Below, one piece after another: positions 22,918 to 32,404 of a stretch of DNA of 34,965 nt; the stretch's first letter is position 1; every line of letters begins with the position of its first letter. The stretch comes from an uncultured Fimbriimonadales bacterium. GTDB lineage: Bacteria > Armatimonadota > Fimbriimonadia > Fimbriimonadales > GBS-DC. The stretch covers positions 1-34,965 of the forward strand of contig CALKLF010000084.1 in assembly GCA_937992175.1 (NCBI GenBank), written 5' to 3'. The translations under genes and the position numbers were made by a program. The notes below the pieces were generated by a model, which had not been told where the DNA came from, did not search any database, and was given only the letters and a program-made list of their open reading frames with translations.

Positions 22918-23556
22918 CTACTTTTTTTCCTGCAACGCCTGATACACGCTCGCGAGGGTGTTCTCCAGTTCTTTCTGGGCGACGGTGAGTGTGAGGTCGG
23001 CGCGGGTGCGCTCCAGCACGGCGCGGAGCGCGTCGCAGGTGCGGCGCAAGCCGCCCGTGACGGCGTCGGGATAGTCAAAAGTGATGAGTTCATCGTAGAT
23101 TTCGTCCATCACGCCCAGCAGGGTTTCGGCGTGGCTCAACTCGCCTGCGCGGAGCAGATCCAGCACATAGCGTCGGCATTCGGAGGCGGCTTCGGCGATG
23201 CCGTTCAGGTAGGCGGCGATGTCCACGCCAAGTTCGTCGGGTTCAGGTAGCGCGTCGCCCAGCACAATCGCATAAAGCGTCTCGCCCTCCACATACTCTT
23301 TTTCGGCGTCGTGCAGGAAGCCCGCGTAATAGATGCTGGGGAACGGGCGCAGCTGCTCGCGGGCGTGGCTGATTTCGCGGTGCGCTTCCGTGAGCAACTC
23401 GCGGCAGGCTTCGAACTCGTGGCGGTGCAGGCTCCGTATCGCGCGGGCGCAGAGCTGGGTCGCTTTGCGGCATGCCTGCAGCCCCGCCTCGCGCGCCTGA
23501 TGGCGTTGCTCAATCTGCTGGCGCAGCTGCTCGGCAATCTCGCTCCAGTGGTTCAT
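22918..23556 (-). CDS. Translin family protein
   Basis: 212 residues, helical throughout. The C-terminal signature DYPDAVTGGLRRTCDALRAV followed by LERTRADLTL corresponds to the FPDA...LRR..D..R..LE.TR.D motif of translin/TRAX, and FPSIYYAGFLHDAEKEYVEG matches the middle. Translin-type proteins bind and in some cases cleave single-stranded RNA and DNA as octamers; bacterial members are uncharacterised. Whether nuclease residues are kept cannot be judged. Start ATG 23556. The gene lies 30 bases upstream of the hydrolase. Confidence 0.88.
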   Translation of the reverse strand: MNHWSEIAEQLRQQIEQRHQAREAGLQACRKATQLCARAIRSLHRHEFEACRELLTEAHREISHAREQLRPFPSIYYAGFLHDAEKEYVEGETLYAIVLGDALPEPDELGVDIAAYLNGIAEAASECRRYVLDLLRAGELSHAETLLGVMDEIYDELITFDYPDAVTGGLRRTCDALRAVLERTRADLTLTVAQKELENTLASVYQALQEKK

Positions 23557-23608
23557 AGCGAAAAGTATACCTTGTAGGGGTATTGTTACCTATCGGCTTT
23601 GAGCGGGC

Positions 23609-23690
23609 GAGATTCCTCGCTCCGCTCGGAATGACAAAGGCGCTTCTGCGAAAATGAGCCTGTCACTCCGAGCCGAAGGCGAGGAATCTC
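23609..23690. repeat. Palindromic repeat (family 1)
   Basis: Arms 23609-23636 (GAGATTCCTCGC and on) and 23661-23690 (to GGCGAGGAATCTC) are inverted copies like those at 3931-4011 and 18707-18787. It lies between translin and the small exported protein and may act as a transcription stop. Confidence 0.75.
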
Positions 23691-23713
23691 ACGGTAGGTA
23701 GCAACTTGGGTTC

Positions 23714-23899
23714 TCAGTATCCGCCCGCTTTACGCTCTTCAGCAGCGGCGCCGGGAGTGTCAGGTGCGGTTTGCTGCCCCATCGGGTTGGTGGTGGGCGG
23801 CGGGGTCGCCGCGCCCTCCTCGCCGCCTCGATTGCCACACACGGCAAGATTGAGCGCAAGAACCAGCATCACACAGCTCATCAGTATCCAGCGTTTCAT
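23714..23899 (-). CDS. Small exported protein, lipoprotein-like
   Basis: 61 residues, start ATG 23899 with AAGGAG upstream. The N terminus MKRWILMSCVMLVLALNLAV is a signal peptide; C21 after LAV could be lipidated although the box is not canonical. The mature part is Gly/Pro/Thr-rich (EEGAATPPPTTNPMGQQ) and ends KAGGY. Similar tiny proteins follow prepilin genes in several phyla with this prepilin type. It begins 10 bases after the prepilin stop codon, so it is probably cotranscribed. Function unknown. Confidence 0.7.
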   Translation of the reverse strand: MKRWILMSCVMLVLALNLAVCGNRGGEEGAATPPPTTNPMGQQTAPDTPGAAAEERKAGGY

Positions 23900-23909
23900 A
23901 ACGGTCTCC

Positions 23910-24737
23910 TTAGGGCCAGTTCTGGTTGTCTGCCAGGTTCATCCGGGCAATTGCGGGCGAGATGGCGAAGCGTCCCTGCGGGGTGTAGAACCAGTCGTAC
24001 TTTACCCATTTCGCGTGTCCATCGGCGAAAATCGCGTTGGTTCCGTCGCTATGTCGCCCAGAAATCATCAGGAAGACCTCGTTCCAGTTCGTAGCGCCAG
24101 GCTCGATGTAGGGGTACAGATCGAACGGCAGGGCGGATGCGCCAAACACACTGCGCAGTCGCTCCGGCACGCCCTCGCTCTGCGAGCGCGACTCGGTGAT
24201 GATAATCACATCCGCAGTGGTCTCCCAGCCCGCCTCGTTATGCTCCAGTCCGCTGTAGGTCGTGCGGTTGTAGCCGTAGTTCGCGATGAACTCTTCGTTC
24301 TTGGCGTAGTGTCCGTAGATACGAGGCGCGGGTTTGGAGCAGTTGCGCGCGTTAAGCCCTGCAGGCGCGTTCGTGGGGAATGTGCCCACAATCACCGAGC
24401 CAGGCGCGTCGTCGTTCGCGCGGCAGCCGTCCGCCGCCGTATACTCCACCAAACGAGGTCGCGGCGCAGAGGACTGGGGACAAACGAAAATATCCCAGTT
24501 TTTGATGTAGGGGTAGAGAGGGATATGCCATTCCCACCACATATAGACATGGTAGCCGTCGTAGTCCTGCGCGTACATCCGCATGGTCGTGCCCAGCTGG
24601 CGCATGTTCGACAGACACGAGGTCTGCCGCGCCTTCGCGCGTGCCTGAGCAAATACAGGGAACAGGATCGCCGCCAGAATGGCGATGATCGCAATCACCA
24701 CTAAGAGCTCAATCAAAGTAAAGCCCTTCCTTAGCAT
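23910..24737 (-). CDS. Type II/IV prepilin-like protein (pseudopilin with C-terminal DG motif)
   Basis: 275 residues from ATG 24737, chosen for GGAGG six bases upstream; the frame opens four codons earlier. The N terminus [18 protein letters not shown] is a perfect type III signal: prepilin peptidase would cut after G5, F6 would be methylated and E10 is the Glu+5. The C terminus has [19 protein letters not shown], the H-X9-DG element of the DUF1559-like prepilins common in Planctomycetes and Armatimonadota. It is likely exported and assembled by a PilB/GspE machine such as the one at 1132. GTTAA repeats precede it (24774-24827). Confidence 0.9.
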   Translation of the reverse strand: MLRKGFTLIELLVVIAIIAILAAILFPVFAQARAKARQTSCLSNMRQLGTTMRMYAQDYDGYHVYMWWEWHIPLYPYIKNWDIFVCPQSSAPRPRLVEYTAADGCRANDDAPGSVIVGTFPTNAPAGLNARNCSKPAPRIYGHYAKNEEFIANYGYNRTTYSGLEHNEAGWETTADVIIITESRSQSEGVPERLRSVFGASALPFDLYPYIEPGATNWNEVFLMISGRHSDGTNAIFADGHAKWVKYDWFYTPQGRFAISPAIARMNLADNQNWP

Positions 24738-24773
24738 AGAAGCCTCCACATAGAGTAGTATGGAAGGCGCAAA

Positions 24774-24827
24774 GTTAACAAAGCGTTAAGTTGTGTTAAG
24801 GAAAGTTTATAATTTGCAAAAGGTTAA
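24774..24827 (-). promoter_or_regulatory. Direct GTTAA repeats upstream of the prepilin gene
   Basis: GTTAA occurs at 24774-24778, 24785-24789, 24795-24799 and 24823-24827; the first three are 11 and 10 bp apart, one helical turn. On the coding strand they read TTAAC, similar to the TTAACA half-sites of PhoP-type regulators. They lie 37-90 bp upstream of the prepilin start. The regulator is unknown. Confidence 0.4.
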
Positions 24828-24866
24828 GGCGTCAGACGCACAGGAGGCAGGTCTGTCTGAGCAGAC

Positions 24867-25679
24867 TCAGGGCGCGTCGCACACCACGCGCAGTCCCACG
24901 AACGGCGCGTCAGAGAGCCACCAGCGACTCTTGGGATACTGTGGGTCGGTCATGTTCCAGTCGGGGGTCTGACGAGCGCGCGCTCCTGGATGCACATGCT
25001 CCGGCTTGTTCATAAACGAGCCGCCGCACGCCACTGCCTTGCCGTCCAGCCCGAAACACCACTCCATCACATTCCCCAGCGCATCGTAAAGCCCCCAGGC
25101 GTTGGGCTGCTTCTGTTTCACTTTATGGGGCTTGAGGTCGGAGTTTTCGAGGTGCCATGCGATTTTATCGAGCGTTTCGCGAGGCAGGGGTTCGCGTTTC
25201 AACACGCCCGCGCGCGCAGCGTATTCCCATTCGGCTTCGGTGGGGAGGCGATACTTCTTGCCCGTCATTTTGGTGAGCCACTCGCAGTAGCGTTGCGCCG
25301 CGATGAAGGTCATGCCGATGGCAGGGTTGCCCTCGTAGCCGTAGCCGCGGTCGATTGCGCCGTAGGGCTTGCTCGGCTTGGCGACGGCGTCCGCCTCGCG
25401 CTTTTTTTCCTCCTCCGCGATGTCTTTGTTGAAAGCGTAGGTTCCGTACTCGTCCCATGTGACCTCCGTCCTGCCAATCCAGAAGCCCTGAATCTCCTCC
25501 ACGCGCGTCTGGTCGGGGTTTTCGGGGTCAGGCAACTCGATGCGCCCCGGTGGGATATAGACCATCTCGAACTCGACGGTTGTGCCCGGCAGTCGCTCTT
25601 TGAAAATCTTCGGCTCAGGCGAGGATGCGGTCGCAGTGAGCGCCAACAGTGCGGCTCCCAGCAGAAACAGGCGTTGCAT
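24867..25679 (-). CDS. FGE-sulfatase-fold (SUMF1-like) exported protein
   Basis: 270 residues from ATG 25679, which gives a proper signal peptide (MQRLFLLGAALLALTATAS); the open frame begins 21 codons earlier. Fold motifs of the formylglycine-generating enzyme family are present: FWIGRTEVTWDEYGTY, YRLPTEAEWEYAARAG, GLYDALGNVMEWCFG, GGSF and VGLRVV. The Cys pair that binds copper in true sulfatase-activating enzymes (GGSYMC....C) is replaced by GGSFMNKPEHVHPG, so sulfatase activation is unlikely. The domain also serves as a ligand-binding or structural unit. It diverges from the membrane protein gene at 25688. Confidence 0.85.
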   Translation of the reverse strand: MQRLFLLGAALLALTATASSPEPKIFKERLPGTTVEFEMVYIPPGRIELPDPENPDQTRVEEIQGFWIGRTEVTWDEYGTYAFNKDIAEEEKKREADAVAKPSKPYGAIDRGYGYEGNPAIGMTFIAAQRYCEWLTKMTGKKYRLPTEAEWEYAARAGVLKREPLPRETLDKIAWHLENSDLKPHKVKQKQPNAWGLYDALGNVMEWCFGLDGKAVACGGSFMNKPEHVHPGARARQTPDWNMTDPQYPKSRWWLSDAPFVGLRVVCDAP

Positions 25680-25687
25680 AGCGTAAA

Positions 25688-27901
25688 GTGTACCATGCGC
25701 GGCCCCAGCGAGTATACTATCGCGTGTTTTGGGAGCGTTCACGGTGGGCGTTTTGGGCGGGCGCGCTCGGCGTGCTGATTCTGGTCGGCGCGCTCTATGC
25801 GCAGACGCTGGATTTCAAGTTCATCTGGGACGACGACCAGATTATCTACGGGCGCATTGACTACCAGTCGCCGTCGCGCTGGCTGGAGGCGGTGTGCCAG
25901 CCGCTCGATTTCTCCCCGAACTACTTTCGCCCGCTCGCGCTGAGCAGTCTGCTCGTTCAAATCTGGCTCTGGAAGGACAACCCTGCCCCCTTCCACGCCG
26001 TGAATGTGCTGATCCATCTACTCAACACGGCGCTGGTGATTGCGCTGGGCATGCGTTTGCTGTCGAATCGCGGTCTGGCGTTGCTGGGCGGCGCGCTGTA
26101 CGGGGTGCATCCTGCGCTGATTGAGAGCGTGGCGTTCGTCTCCTCGCGCTACGATTTGATGGCGACACTGTTCCTGCTGCTTGCGCTGTGGCTGGAAGGG
26201 CGTCTCGCGGGCAGGGCGCGAGTTATAGGCGTGAGCCTCGTATTTCTGGGCGCGCTGCTGTGCAAGGAGATGGCGCTGATGTTCCCGCTGGTGCTGCTGT
26301 TGTGGCAGCTGGCACAGGGCGGGGACGGCTCGATAAAAGCGCAGCTCGCACGCCTGATCCGCACGGAACGCGCCCTGTACGGCGCACTGGGGCTGACGCT
26401 TGTGGTCTATTTCGGGATTCGCTACGCCGCGCTGGGCTACCTGTTCACCGCGCCAATTGGAGAGGCACAGATCGAGGCGGGGACACCCCTCCAGCATTTG
26501 CTCCTGATGGGGCGTACGCTGACCACGCTGGCGACGCTGGCGTCCGTTCCGTTTTTCAGCATCACGCCCGCGCACCATTCCGAGTTGCCTGTGCCCGTAA
26601 GCGACGGCTGGGCGTGGGCGCAGCTGGGAATCGCGGTTCTGATTCTGCTGGGCATGGCGTATCTGGTTCGCCGTCGCCCGCACGCAGGCTGGCTCTTCGC
26701 GGCGGGGCTGATCAGCCTGTTGCCCGTGTTGAATATTCGCCCGTTGGAGTTTGCGTATGGCGTGTTCACGGCGGAGCGGTTTTTGACTTTTCCGCTGGCG
26801 CTGGCGTTGATGGGGATATTGCGGTTGCCCTCACCTCCGACCTTTCTCTTACGGCGCGAGCAAGTGCGCTTGGGTTCGCGTTCTAATTCCACCTCAGCCC
26901 CCAGCCCCCTCTCCGTTGACGGAGAGGGGGAGCCGCGTGCGGGCGGGGCGGCGCTTCCCCCCTCTCCGTTGACGGAGAGGGGGGCGAGGTTCAAAAAATC
27001 AGGCGCGCGCGCCTCGTGGTTGAACCTGAGCGTTGCATCCTTGTCAGAGGGAAGCTGGGGGGTGAGGGCATTACTTCTATTCTGGGGCGTCGCTCTCCTC
27101 ATTACCACCGCCTACAACCTCCCGAACTGGCGCGACCCGGAGCGGTTCTGGCTGTGGCTCACGAACGCCTCGCCGCGCTCACCCATTGGTTTCAGCAACC
27201 TGTCCGACCTGTATAACAAGATGGGCAGGCACAGCGAGGCGCTCGAGTACGCCGAAAAAGCAATCCAGACTGCCCCGCGCAGCGGGATGGGCTATGTGAA
27301 CAAGGGCGTCGCGCTGCTGCGACTGGGCAACCCCGACGAGGCAATTGCCCTTTTCCGCAAGGCGACAGAGATCGAGCCGAGCAATGTCACAGGCTGGAAT
27401 AACCTCGCCGTGATGCTTTCCGAGCGAGGCGAGCATGACGAGGCGGAGCGCATCATCCAGCAGCATGTGCTGGGCAAGCCGCCGCAATTTATGGGTCATC
27501 AGGCGCTGGGGCTGATTTACACCCGCCGCACCCGCTTAGACCTCGCCGAAGCCGAGTTCCGCAAGGCGTATGCGCTCATGCCCAATCCTGCAGGTTCCAT
27601 CGCCGACGATGGGCTGAAGCAGCTACAGACCGCCAGCCGGTGGATTGCTGCCGCCCACTACTGGATGAATCAGCGTCAGCTGGAGCTGGCGGAGCGCCAC
27701 CTGCAGGCGGCGGCGCAGCGCGACCCCGACAAAATCGCCTACGGCATTGCGATGGGACGCCTGCGTATCCTGCAGAACCGTCCTGCGGAGGCGCGCCAGT
27801 TTCTGCGCGAGGTTCAGTCTCGCGGCTACAGCGACGCGACGGTTGTTGGCTTGCTCAACGAAGCGGCGCAGATGCTCAGGCATGGAGAGAAGGCGCGGTA
27901 A
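25688..27901 (+). CDS. GT-C-like multi-pass membrane protein with TPR domain
   Basis: 737 residues from GTG 25688; GTG 25724 is an equally possible start, with no ribosome site at either. About ten membrane segments (e.g. ALGVLILVGALYAQ, LALLGGALYGVHPALIESVA) carry FIWDDDQIIYG in the first loop, the place of the catalytic Asp in TMTC/PMT-type O-mannosyltransferases. The C-terminal ~270 residues are TPR repeats (NLSDLYNKMGRHSEALEYAE, NNLAVMLSERGEHDEAERI). Prokaryotic TMTC-like proteins are presumed glycosyltransferases acting on exported proteins. A ~245-bp repeat (26827-27070) is inserted in frame between two membrane segments. It converges on the UDG gene at 27917. Confidence 0.8.
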   Translation: MYHARPQRVYYRVFWERSRWAFWAGALGVLILVGALYAQTLDFKFIWDDDQIIYGRIDYQSPSRWLEAVCQPLDFSPNYFRPLALSSLLVQIWLWKDNPAPFHAVNVLIHLLNTALVIALGMRLLSNRGLALLGGALYGVHPALIESVAFVSSRYDLMATLFLLLALWLEGRLAGRARVIGVSLVFLGALLCKEMALMFPLVLLLWQLAQGGDGSIKAQLARLIRTERALYGALGLTLVVYFGIRYAALGYLFTAPIGEAQIEAGTPLQHLLLMGRTLTTLATLASVPFFSITPAHHSELPVPVSDGWAWAQLGIAVLILLGMAYLVRRRPHAGWLFAAGLISLLPVLNIRPLEFAYGVFTAERFLTFPLALALMGILRLPSPPTFLLRREQVRLGSRSNSTSAPSPLSVDGEGEPRAGGAALPPSPLTERGARFKKSGARASWLNLSVASLSEGSWGVRALLLFWGVALLITTAYNLPNWRDPERFWLWLTNASPRSPIGFSNLSDLYNKMGRHSEALEYAEKAIQTAPRSGMGYVNKGVALLRLGNPDEAIALFRKATEIEPSNVTGWNNLAVMLSERGEHDEAERIIQQHVLGKPPQFMGHQALGLIYTRRTRLDLAEAEFRKAYALMPNPAGSIADDGLKQLQTASRWIAAAHYWMNQRQLELAERHLQAAAQRDPDKIAYGIAMGRLRILQNRPAEARQFLREVQSRGYSDATVVGLLNEAAQMLRHGEKAR
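26827..27070. repeat. Family-2 repeat inserted in frame in a membrane protein gene
   Basis: Bounded by GCCCTCACC and GGGGTGAGGGC, with two identical CCTCTCCGTTGACGGAGAGG hairpins around a GCGTGCGGGC spacer. The host frame stays open throughout and gains about 80 residues of low-complexity sequence (SPLSVDGEGEPRAGGA and similar). The same hairpins occur at 34337-34446. Confidence 0.75.
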
Positions 27902-27916
27902 TGATACCGACGAGTC

Positions 27917-28588
27917 TTAGAACAACCGCATCTGTTCGTCGCCTTCGGGCACGATGGGCTGCATCTCTTCCATCAGGCGGCGGATTTCCTTGACGCGCTC
28001 GCGCGCCGCCGTCAGGTCGTCCACCAGCGAGCGGTAGGCTTTCTCATACGCCTCGCCTGCCTGACGCAGGATGTAGGCGGGGTGCAGCGCGGCAATCACG
28101 GCGGGCGCGTAGCGGTTGCTGAACCACAGCCCGCGCTCCTGCATGATTTTGAAGTTCGGGTGAATCAGGGTGGACGCCGCGGGCGAGCCGAGACACACAA
28201 TCACCAGCGGCTTGATGAGCGTCAGCTGCGCGTCCAACCAGGGCGCACATGCCCGAATCTCGTCCTGCGCAGGGGGACGATTGCGTACACGCCCGTTTTC
28301 GATTACGCAGGCGCGACACTTGATGATGTTGCAGATATAGACATGCCGACGCGCCATGCCCGCCTCGCGCAGGGCTTTGTCCAGCAGCGCGCCCGCCCTG
28401 CCGACGAAGGGGCGTCCTGTGGCGTCTTCCTGCTCGCCAGGTCCCTCGCCGACAATCACAAGGGGCGAGCGGGGGTTCCCCTCGCCAAACACGACATTAG
28501 TGCGCGTTCGCGCGAGGGGGCAGGCGACACATTGCTTCGCCTTCGCCTCGACTTCTGCCAGCAGTTCCTCAACGGGTCGCTCCGTCAT
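27917..28588 (-). CDS. udg: Uracil-DNA glycosylase, family 4 (4Fe-4S)
   Basis: 223 residues. It removes uracil from DNA and so starts base-excision repair. Motif A is GEGPGEQED; the HPAYIL motif near residue 170 carries the conserved His. The iron-sulfur ligands of family 4 are C20 and C23 (CVACPLA) and C91 and C114 (IIKCRA, RACAPWL); a C-V-I-E-N-G loop between them is somewhat longer than usual. The start ATG 28588 lies within the end of the HIT gene (20-base overlap). Family 4 is common in thermophiles but not limited to them. Confidence 0.93.
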   Translation of the reverse strand: MTERPVEELLAEVEAKAKQCVACPLARTRTNVVFGEGNPRSPLVIVGEGPGEQEDATGRPFVGRAGALLDKALREAGMARRHVYICNIIKCRACVIENGRVRNRPPAQDEIRACAPWLDAQLTLIKPLVIVCLGSPAASTLIHPNFKIMQERGLWFSNRYAPAVIAALHPAYILRQAGEAYEKAYRSLVDDLTAARERVKEIRRLMEEMQPIVPEGDEQMRLF

Positions 28589-29087
28589 GGGCAGCGTTCA
28601 CCTCCTGCAGGGCGCGTTGTAGGCGCGTATAAGTCTCGCTCAGGCTTTCGGGCAACACGCGCGTCTCGCCGACAGTCGCCATAAAGTTCGTGTCGCCGTG
28701 CCAGCGCGGCACGATATGCAGATGCAGATGCTCCTCAATTCCTGCCCCTGCTGCGCGACCGAGATTGAAGCCCACATTGAAACCGTCGGGGCGATACTCG
28801 CGCTCCAGCGCGCGGATGCACTGGCGCGTGAGGTTGCCCAAATCGAGCCACTCCCCGTCGGTCAGGCTCGCTAAATCGCGCGTGTGGCGGTAGGGTGCAA
28901 TCATCAGATGCCCGCTCGTGTAAGGAAACAGGTTTAGAATCACATAGCACTGCGTGGAGCGCCAGACGATGAGGTTCTCGGCGTCGTTTTGCTCGGCGGG
29001 CTTGGCGCAGAAGATACACTCCGCGCTGGGCTTACCCGCCGTGCTGACATACTGCATGCGCCATGGCGCCCACAAACGCTCCTGCAT
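28569..29087 (-). CDS. HIT family nucleotide hydrolase/transferase
   Basis: 172 residues. The histidine triad HLHLHIVPRW is the active site of HIT proteins, which act on nucleoside phosphoramidates and dinucleoside polyphosphates (Ap4A phosphorylase-like branch). Also FCAKPAEQ after a CIFC pair, and YPYT-type TSGHLMIAPYRH, as in this branch. Start ATG 29087. It overlaps the UDG gene, and the two probably form an operon. The exact substrate cannot be read from sequence. Confidence 0.9.
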   Translation of the reverse strand: MQERLWAPWRMQYVSTAGKPSAECIFCAKPAEQNDAENLIVWRSTQCYVILNLFPYTSGHLMIAPYRHTRDLASLTDGEWLDLGNLTRQCIRALEREYRPDGFNVGFNLGRAAGAGIEEHLHLHIVPRWHGDTNFMATVGETRVLPESLSETYTRLQRALQEVNAAHDGATR

Positions 29088-29094
29088 AACGGTA

Positions 29095-29982
29095 TTATAC
29101 CGCGTGTGAGCGTCCGAACGCCTTCTTCACCAAGTCTGGGATCTCGCTCGGCGTGTCGGCGATGGGCACGCCTGCGTCGGTGAGCGCGGCGACTTTGGAT
29201 TGCGGACTGCCCGTGCCGCCTGAGATAATCGCGCCTGCGTGTCCCATGCGCTTGCCCGGCGGCGCGGTGCGCCCCGAAATGAAGCCCACGACGGGCTTTT
29301 TCATGTGATGTTTGATATACTCCGCCGCGATTTCTTCATCCGAGCCGCCAATCTCGCCCACCAGCACGATGGCTTCCGTCTGCGGATCCGCTTCGAACAG
29401 CGGCAGCACATCGATAAAGGTTGTGCCGATAATCGGGTCGCCGCCGATGCCCACGCAGGTCGACTGTCCCAGCCCCGCCTGCGTCAGCTCGTAGACAATC
29501 TCATAAGTCAGCGTGCCGCTGCGCGAAACCAGTCCGATGTTCCCTTTCTTGAACAGCGTGCCCGGCATAATGCCCACCTTACACTCTTCGGCGGTGGTGA
29601 GACCGGGGCAGTTCGGACCAATCACGCGGCTGTTCGTGCAACGCTTCACATAGCTCATCACGCGCACCATGTCCTGCACGGGAATGCCTTCGGTGATGCA
29701 CACGATGAGTTCGACGCCCGCGTCGGCGGCTTCCAGTATCGCGTCGGGCGCGAACGGCGCGGGAACAAAGATACACGAGACATTCGCACCTGTCTCGCGC
29801 ACAGCTTGTTTGACGGTATCGAACACGGGGACGCCCGCGACTGCCTGCCCGCCCTTGCCCGGCGTGACGCCCGCGACGACCTTCGTGCCGTACTCAATCA
29901 TCTGGCGCGTGTGGAACTCCCCTTCGCGCCCCGTGATGCCCTGCACCAGAACCTTCGAATCGGCGTTGACCAAGATCGCCAT
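29095..29982 (-). CDS. sucD: Succinyl-CoA ligase alpha subunit
   Basis: 295 residues, standard length. The CoA-binding N-terminal Rossmann domain starts [20 protein letters not shown] with the TPGKGGQ loop, and the phosphohistidine loop is [13 protein letters not shown], the His being in GHAGAI as in E. coli SucD H246. It makes ATP or GTP from succinyl-CoA with the beta subunit. The beta gene (sucC), usually directly upstream, is not adjacent: the gene upstream is a penicillin acylase. Start ATG 29982 with AAGGAG upstream. The 3' end is 7 bases before the HIT gene. Confidence 0.95.
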   Translation of the reverse strand: MAILVNADSKVLVQGITGREGEFHTRQMIEYGTKVVAGVTPGKGGQAVAGVPVFDTVKQAVRETGANVSCIFVPAPFAPDAILEAADAGVELIVCITEGIPVQDMVRVMSYVKRCTNSRVIGPNCPGLTTAEECKVGIMPGTLFKKGNIGLVSRSGTLTYEIVYELTQAGLGQSTCVGIGGDPIIGTTFIDVLPLFEADPQTEAIVLVGEIGGSDEEIAAEYIKHHMKKPVVGFISGRTAPPGKRMGHAGAIISGGTGSPQSKVAALTDAGVPIADTPSEIPDLVKKAFGRSHAV

Positions 29983-30014
29983 GCTGAGTTCTCCTTGGGG
30001 AAATATTCTACCTC

Positions 30015-32330
30015 CTACCGCAACCTCATCGGCTTATAAAACCACCAGCCCGCGAAATCGCGCTGATCGGCATAGTGGGGCGAGGCGGGGTCTTCACTTT
30101 GTCCGGGCGGCAGCACGGTCTCCCCGAAGAACTGCTCGCCGAACTGGATAATCTGGATGTACGAGCCACGGTCCGTGTAGGGGGCGCCGGGCATTGCGTC
30201 GCCCCAGCCCATACGCGGCGCGCTGTAGCGCCACAGGTTCATCCCACCGCCGTATTGACGCTTCAGCTGCGTCAGCGCGTCCGCCAGCGCAATCGTCAGC
30301 ACTTCCTCTGGCTTTTTGCCGTTGAAGTAGTCATACTGGCGCGGCACGGGCGCCTGCCTGCCCAGCAGTGCATAGGCGATATAGCTCGGCTGAATGGCGA
30401 GGCGGAACAGCGCGGGGTTGAAAAAGTTGCCCAGGTCGTCGGCGAACACGCGATTGCGCGTCGCGTCGAGCCATGCGTCCCAGAGCGCTTTCGCCGCGCT
30501 GCCCTCGCGCTCGTGGCAGTCCCACGCTTCGAGCAGGCGAACGGCGGCGCGCATCTCGTCTGTAAGGTTGCGCTCGTTGCGTTTGATAACGCGCAGCATA
30601 ATGGGCAGCAGCTTGCCCGCGTCCTCGTCATACTCGGCGATATCGCGGATGTACGCTTTCACATCGTCCACCGTCAGGCGCGGCTTGCTGCGAATCAGGT
30701 CATTCAACCGATAGACGCGGAAAATCATGCCCCACACGGGCGTATCGGCGTTCTCCCACCATACGGCGGGCTTGTTGTTCCAGTTCGCGATGTAGCCCTG
30801 TTTGGGGTTCACCACGCGCGGCATTTCGGAAAACGGCATAATCCCTTTCCAATCGTATTCACCTGTGCCAAGCACAGGCAGGCGGGGATCAATACCGTCG
30901 GCGCGGATGGGTGGGCGTCCGCAGTAGAAGTAGGCAATATCGCCCATGCGTGTGGCGCAGAACGCATTAAACGAGGCGGGGATGTGCGACGCCGCGCGTT
31001 CAAAATCCTCCACCGTGCGCGCCGTGAGGAACCCGTAGTACGCCTTGAACGATTCGAGCTCGTTGTCCCAGTAGCTGAGTCGGAGGCTTATGGCAACGGC
31101 GTTGCGGGCGTCTATCACCACAACGGGACCGTACACGCTCCGATACACGGTCAGCTCTACGGGGTCTGCGCCCTTGACGCGGATGGTCTCCGTGCGCTTC
31201 TCTAAGTTGCGCCATGTGCCCTTGTACCAGTAGCGTTCGGGGTTCTGCGGATCCAGTTTCAGGATAAAAGCGTCCACAAAGTCGGCGACCCCCGAAGTGA
31301 AAGTCCATGCGAGGTGCTCGTTGGTTCCAATCAGCACGCCAGGCACTCCCGGGAAGGTCATCCCGCGCGCGTTAATGCCCGCGCCGCTCAGATGAATCTC
31401 CGCGGCGATATGGGGCAGGCTAAAGCCCATCTGCGGTGCGCCGACCAGCATCGGCATGCCCGTCGCCGATTTGTCGGGGCTGATGAGAATCGCGTAGCTG
31501 CCGAACTGCGTGTAGAGTCCATGCTCACGGGCGAACTCGATTTGCGCCTCGCCCGTCGCGATGCGCAAAGCGGGCAACAGCACATTCAAGCCGATATCGG
31601 GCAGCAGTTCGAGGTGTTTGCGCATCTGCTCCAGGGTCTGGCGCGGGTCGCGGCGGTGCGCCTTGCGCTTATCCTCTTCAGGGGACACTGTGGTGGGCGA
31701 GGTAGGGTCTTGAATCCAGAGCAGGTCGTTCGCCCATGTCGCCGCGAGGTCTTTGTTGCGGGCTTTGAGCAGCTGATAGAAAGCGTAGTTGCGCAAATCG
31801 CCCGCCGCCATCACGCCGCCGAAGCGACGGAGCATCATCACGGCGATAGCCACAGTATCCGTTGGTCGCCACGGGCGCGGTTCGATGCCGTTCTCGGCAT
31901 ACTGTTTGGGGAGTTTGCCTGTGCGCTGCGCCTCCTGTATCCATGCGTTGATGCCCGCCGCGAGCGCATCCAACGCCTCTTTGAGGTGGGGCGGCAGGCG
32001 GTCGATATGCGCCTGGAGTTCCGCGTCGGTGTAGCCTTCGGTGCGAGCGGCTTTGTCCTGCTCTAAGGCGCGGCTGCCCATCACTTCCGCCATCTCGCCG
32101 CGCGCCTGACGACGGTACAGCTCCATCTGCCAGAGTCGATCCTGCGCAATCGCGTAGCCGTTGCCGTAAATCAAGCCGTACTGCGTCGTCGCCTGCACAG
32201 TGGGCACGCCGTAGGCGTCGCGCGTGATGCGCACGGTGTCGCCGCGCACCGTCAGCGTCGTTTCCTGCGCCCAGCAAGCATACAGAACGCCTGCGCCAAG
32301 TAAGAACGCCAGTCCTGTCCGTATCGTCAT
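30015..32330 (-). CDS. Penicillin acylase family Ntn-hydrolase
   Basis: 771 residues from ATG 32330, set by AGGAGG upstream and by the signal peptide [20 protein letters not shown]; the frame opens 11 codons earlier. The N-terminal part starts [12 protein letters not shown] and [17 protein letters not shown] as in the alpha subunit. The nucleophile is S278 in [16 protein letters not shown], where autocleavage after Gly would free the beta-chain N terminus. [12 protein letters not shown] and NWNNKPA follow the family. Members hydrolyse amides such as penicillins, acylated homoserine lactones or cyclic lipopeptides; the substrate is unknown. Probably periplasmic. It lies 33 bases upstream of sucD. 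Confidence 0.9.
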   Translation of the reverse strand: MTIRTGLAFLLGAGVLYACWAQETTLTVRGDTVRITRDAYGVPTVQATTQYGLIYGNGYAIAQDRLWQMELYRRQARGEMAEVMGSRALEQDKAARTEGYTDAELQAHIDRLPPHLKEALDALAAGINAWIQEAQRTGKLPKQYAENGIEPRPWRPTDTVAIAVMMLRRFGGVMAAGDLRNYAFYQLLKARNKDLAATWANDLLWIQDPTSPTTVSPEEDKRKAHRRDPRQTLEQMRKHLELLPDIGLNVLLPALRIATGEAQIEFAREHGLYTQFGSYAILISPDKSATGMPMLVGAPQMGFSLPHIAAEIHLSGAGINARGMTFPGVPGVLIGTNEHLAWTFTSGVADFVDAFILKLDPQNPERYWYKGTWRNLEKRTETIRVKGADPVELTVYRSVYGPVVVIDARNAVAISLRLSYWDNELESFKAYYGFLTARTVEDFERAASHIPASFNAFCATRMGDIAYFYCGRPPIRADGIDPRLPVLGTGEYDWKGIMPFSEMPRVVNPKQGYIANWNNKPAVWWENADTPVWGMIFRVYRLNDLIRSKPRLTVDDVKAYIRDIAEYDEDAGKLLPIMLRVIKRNERNLTDEMRAAVRLLEAWDCHEREGSAAKALWDAWLDATRNRVFADDLGNFFNPALFRLAIQPSYIAYALLGRQAPVPRQYDYFNGKKPEEVLTIALADALTQLKRQYGGGMNLWRYSAPRMGWGDAMPGAPYTDRGSYIQIIQFGEQFFGETVLPPGQSEDPASPHYADQRDFAGWWFYKPMRLR

Positions 32331-32404
32331 AAAAAACCTCCTAGTGGGAATGCGACTTCGCACAAGGAGGCTTTTTCGACTCGGCGTTCGAGAATCCTGC
32401 GCTC

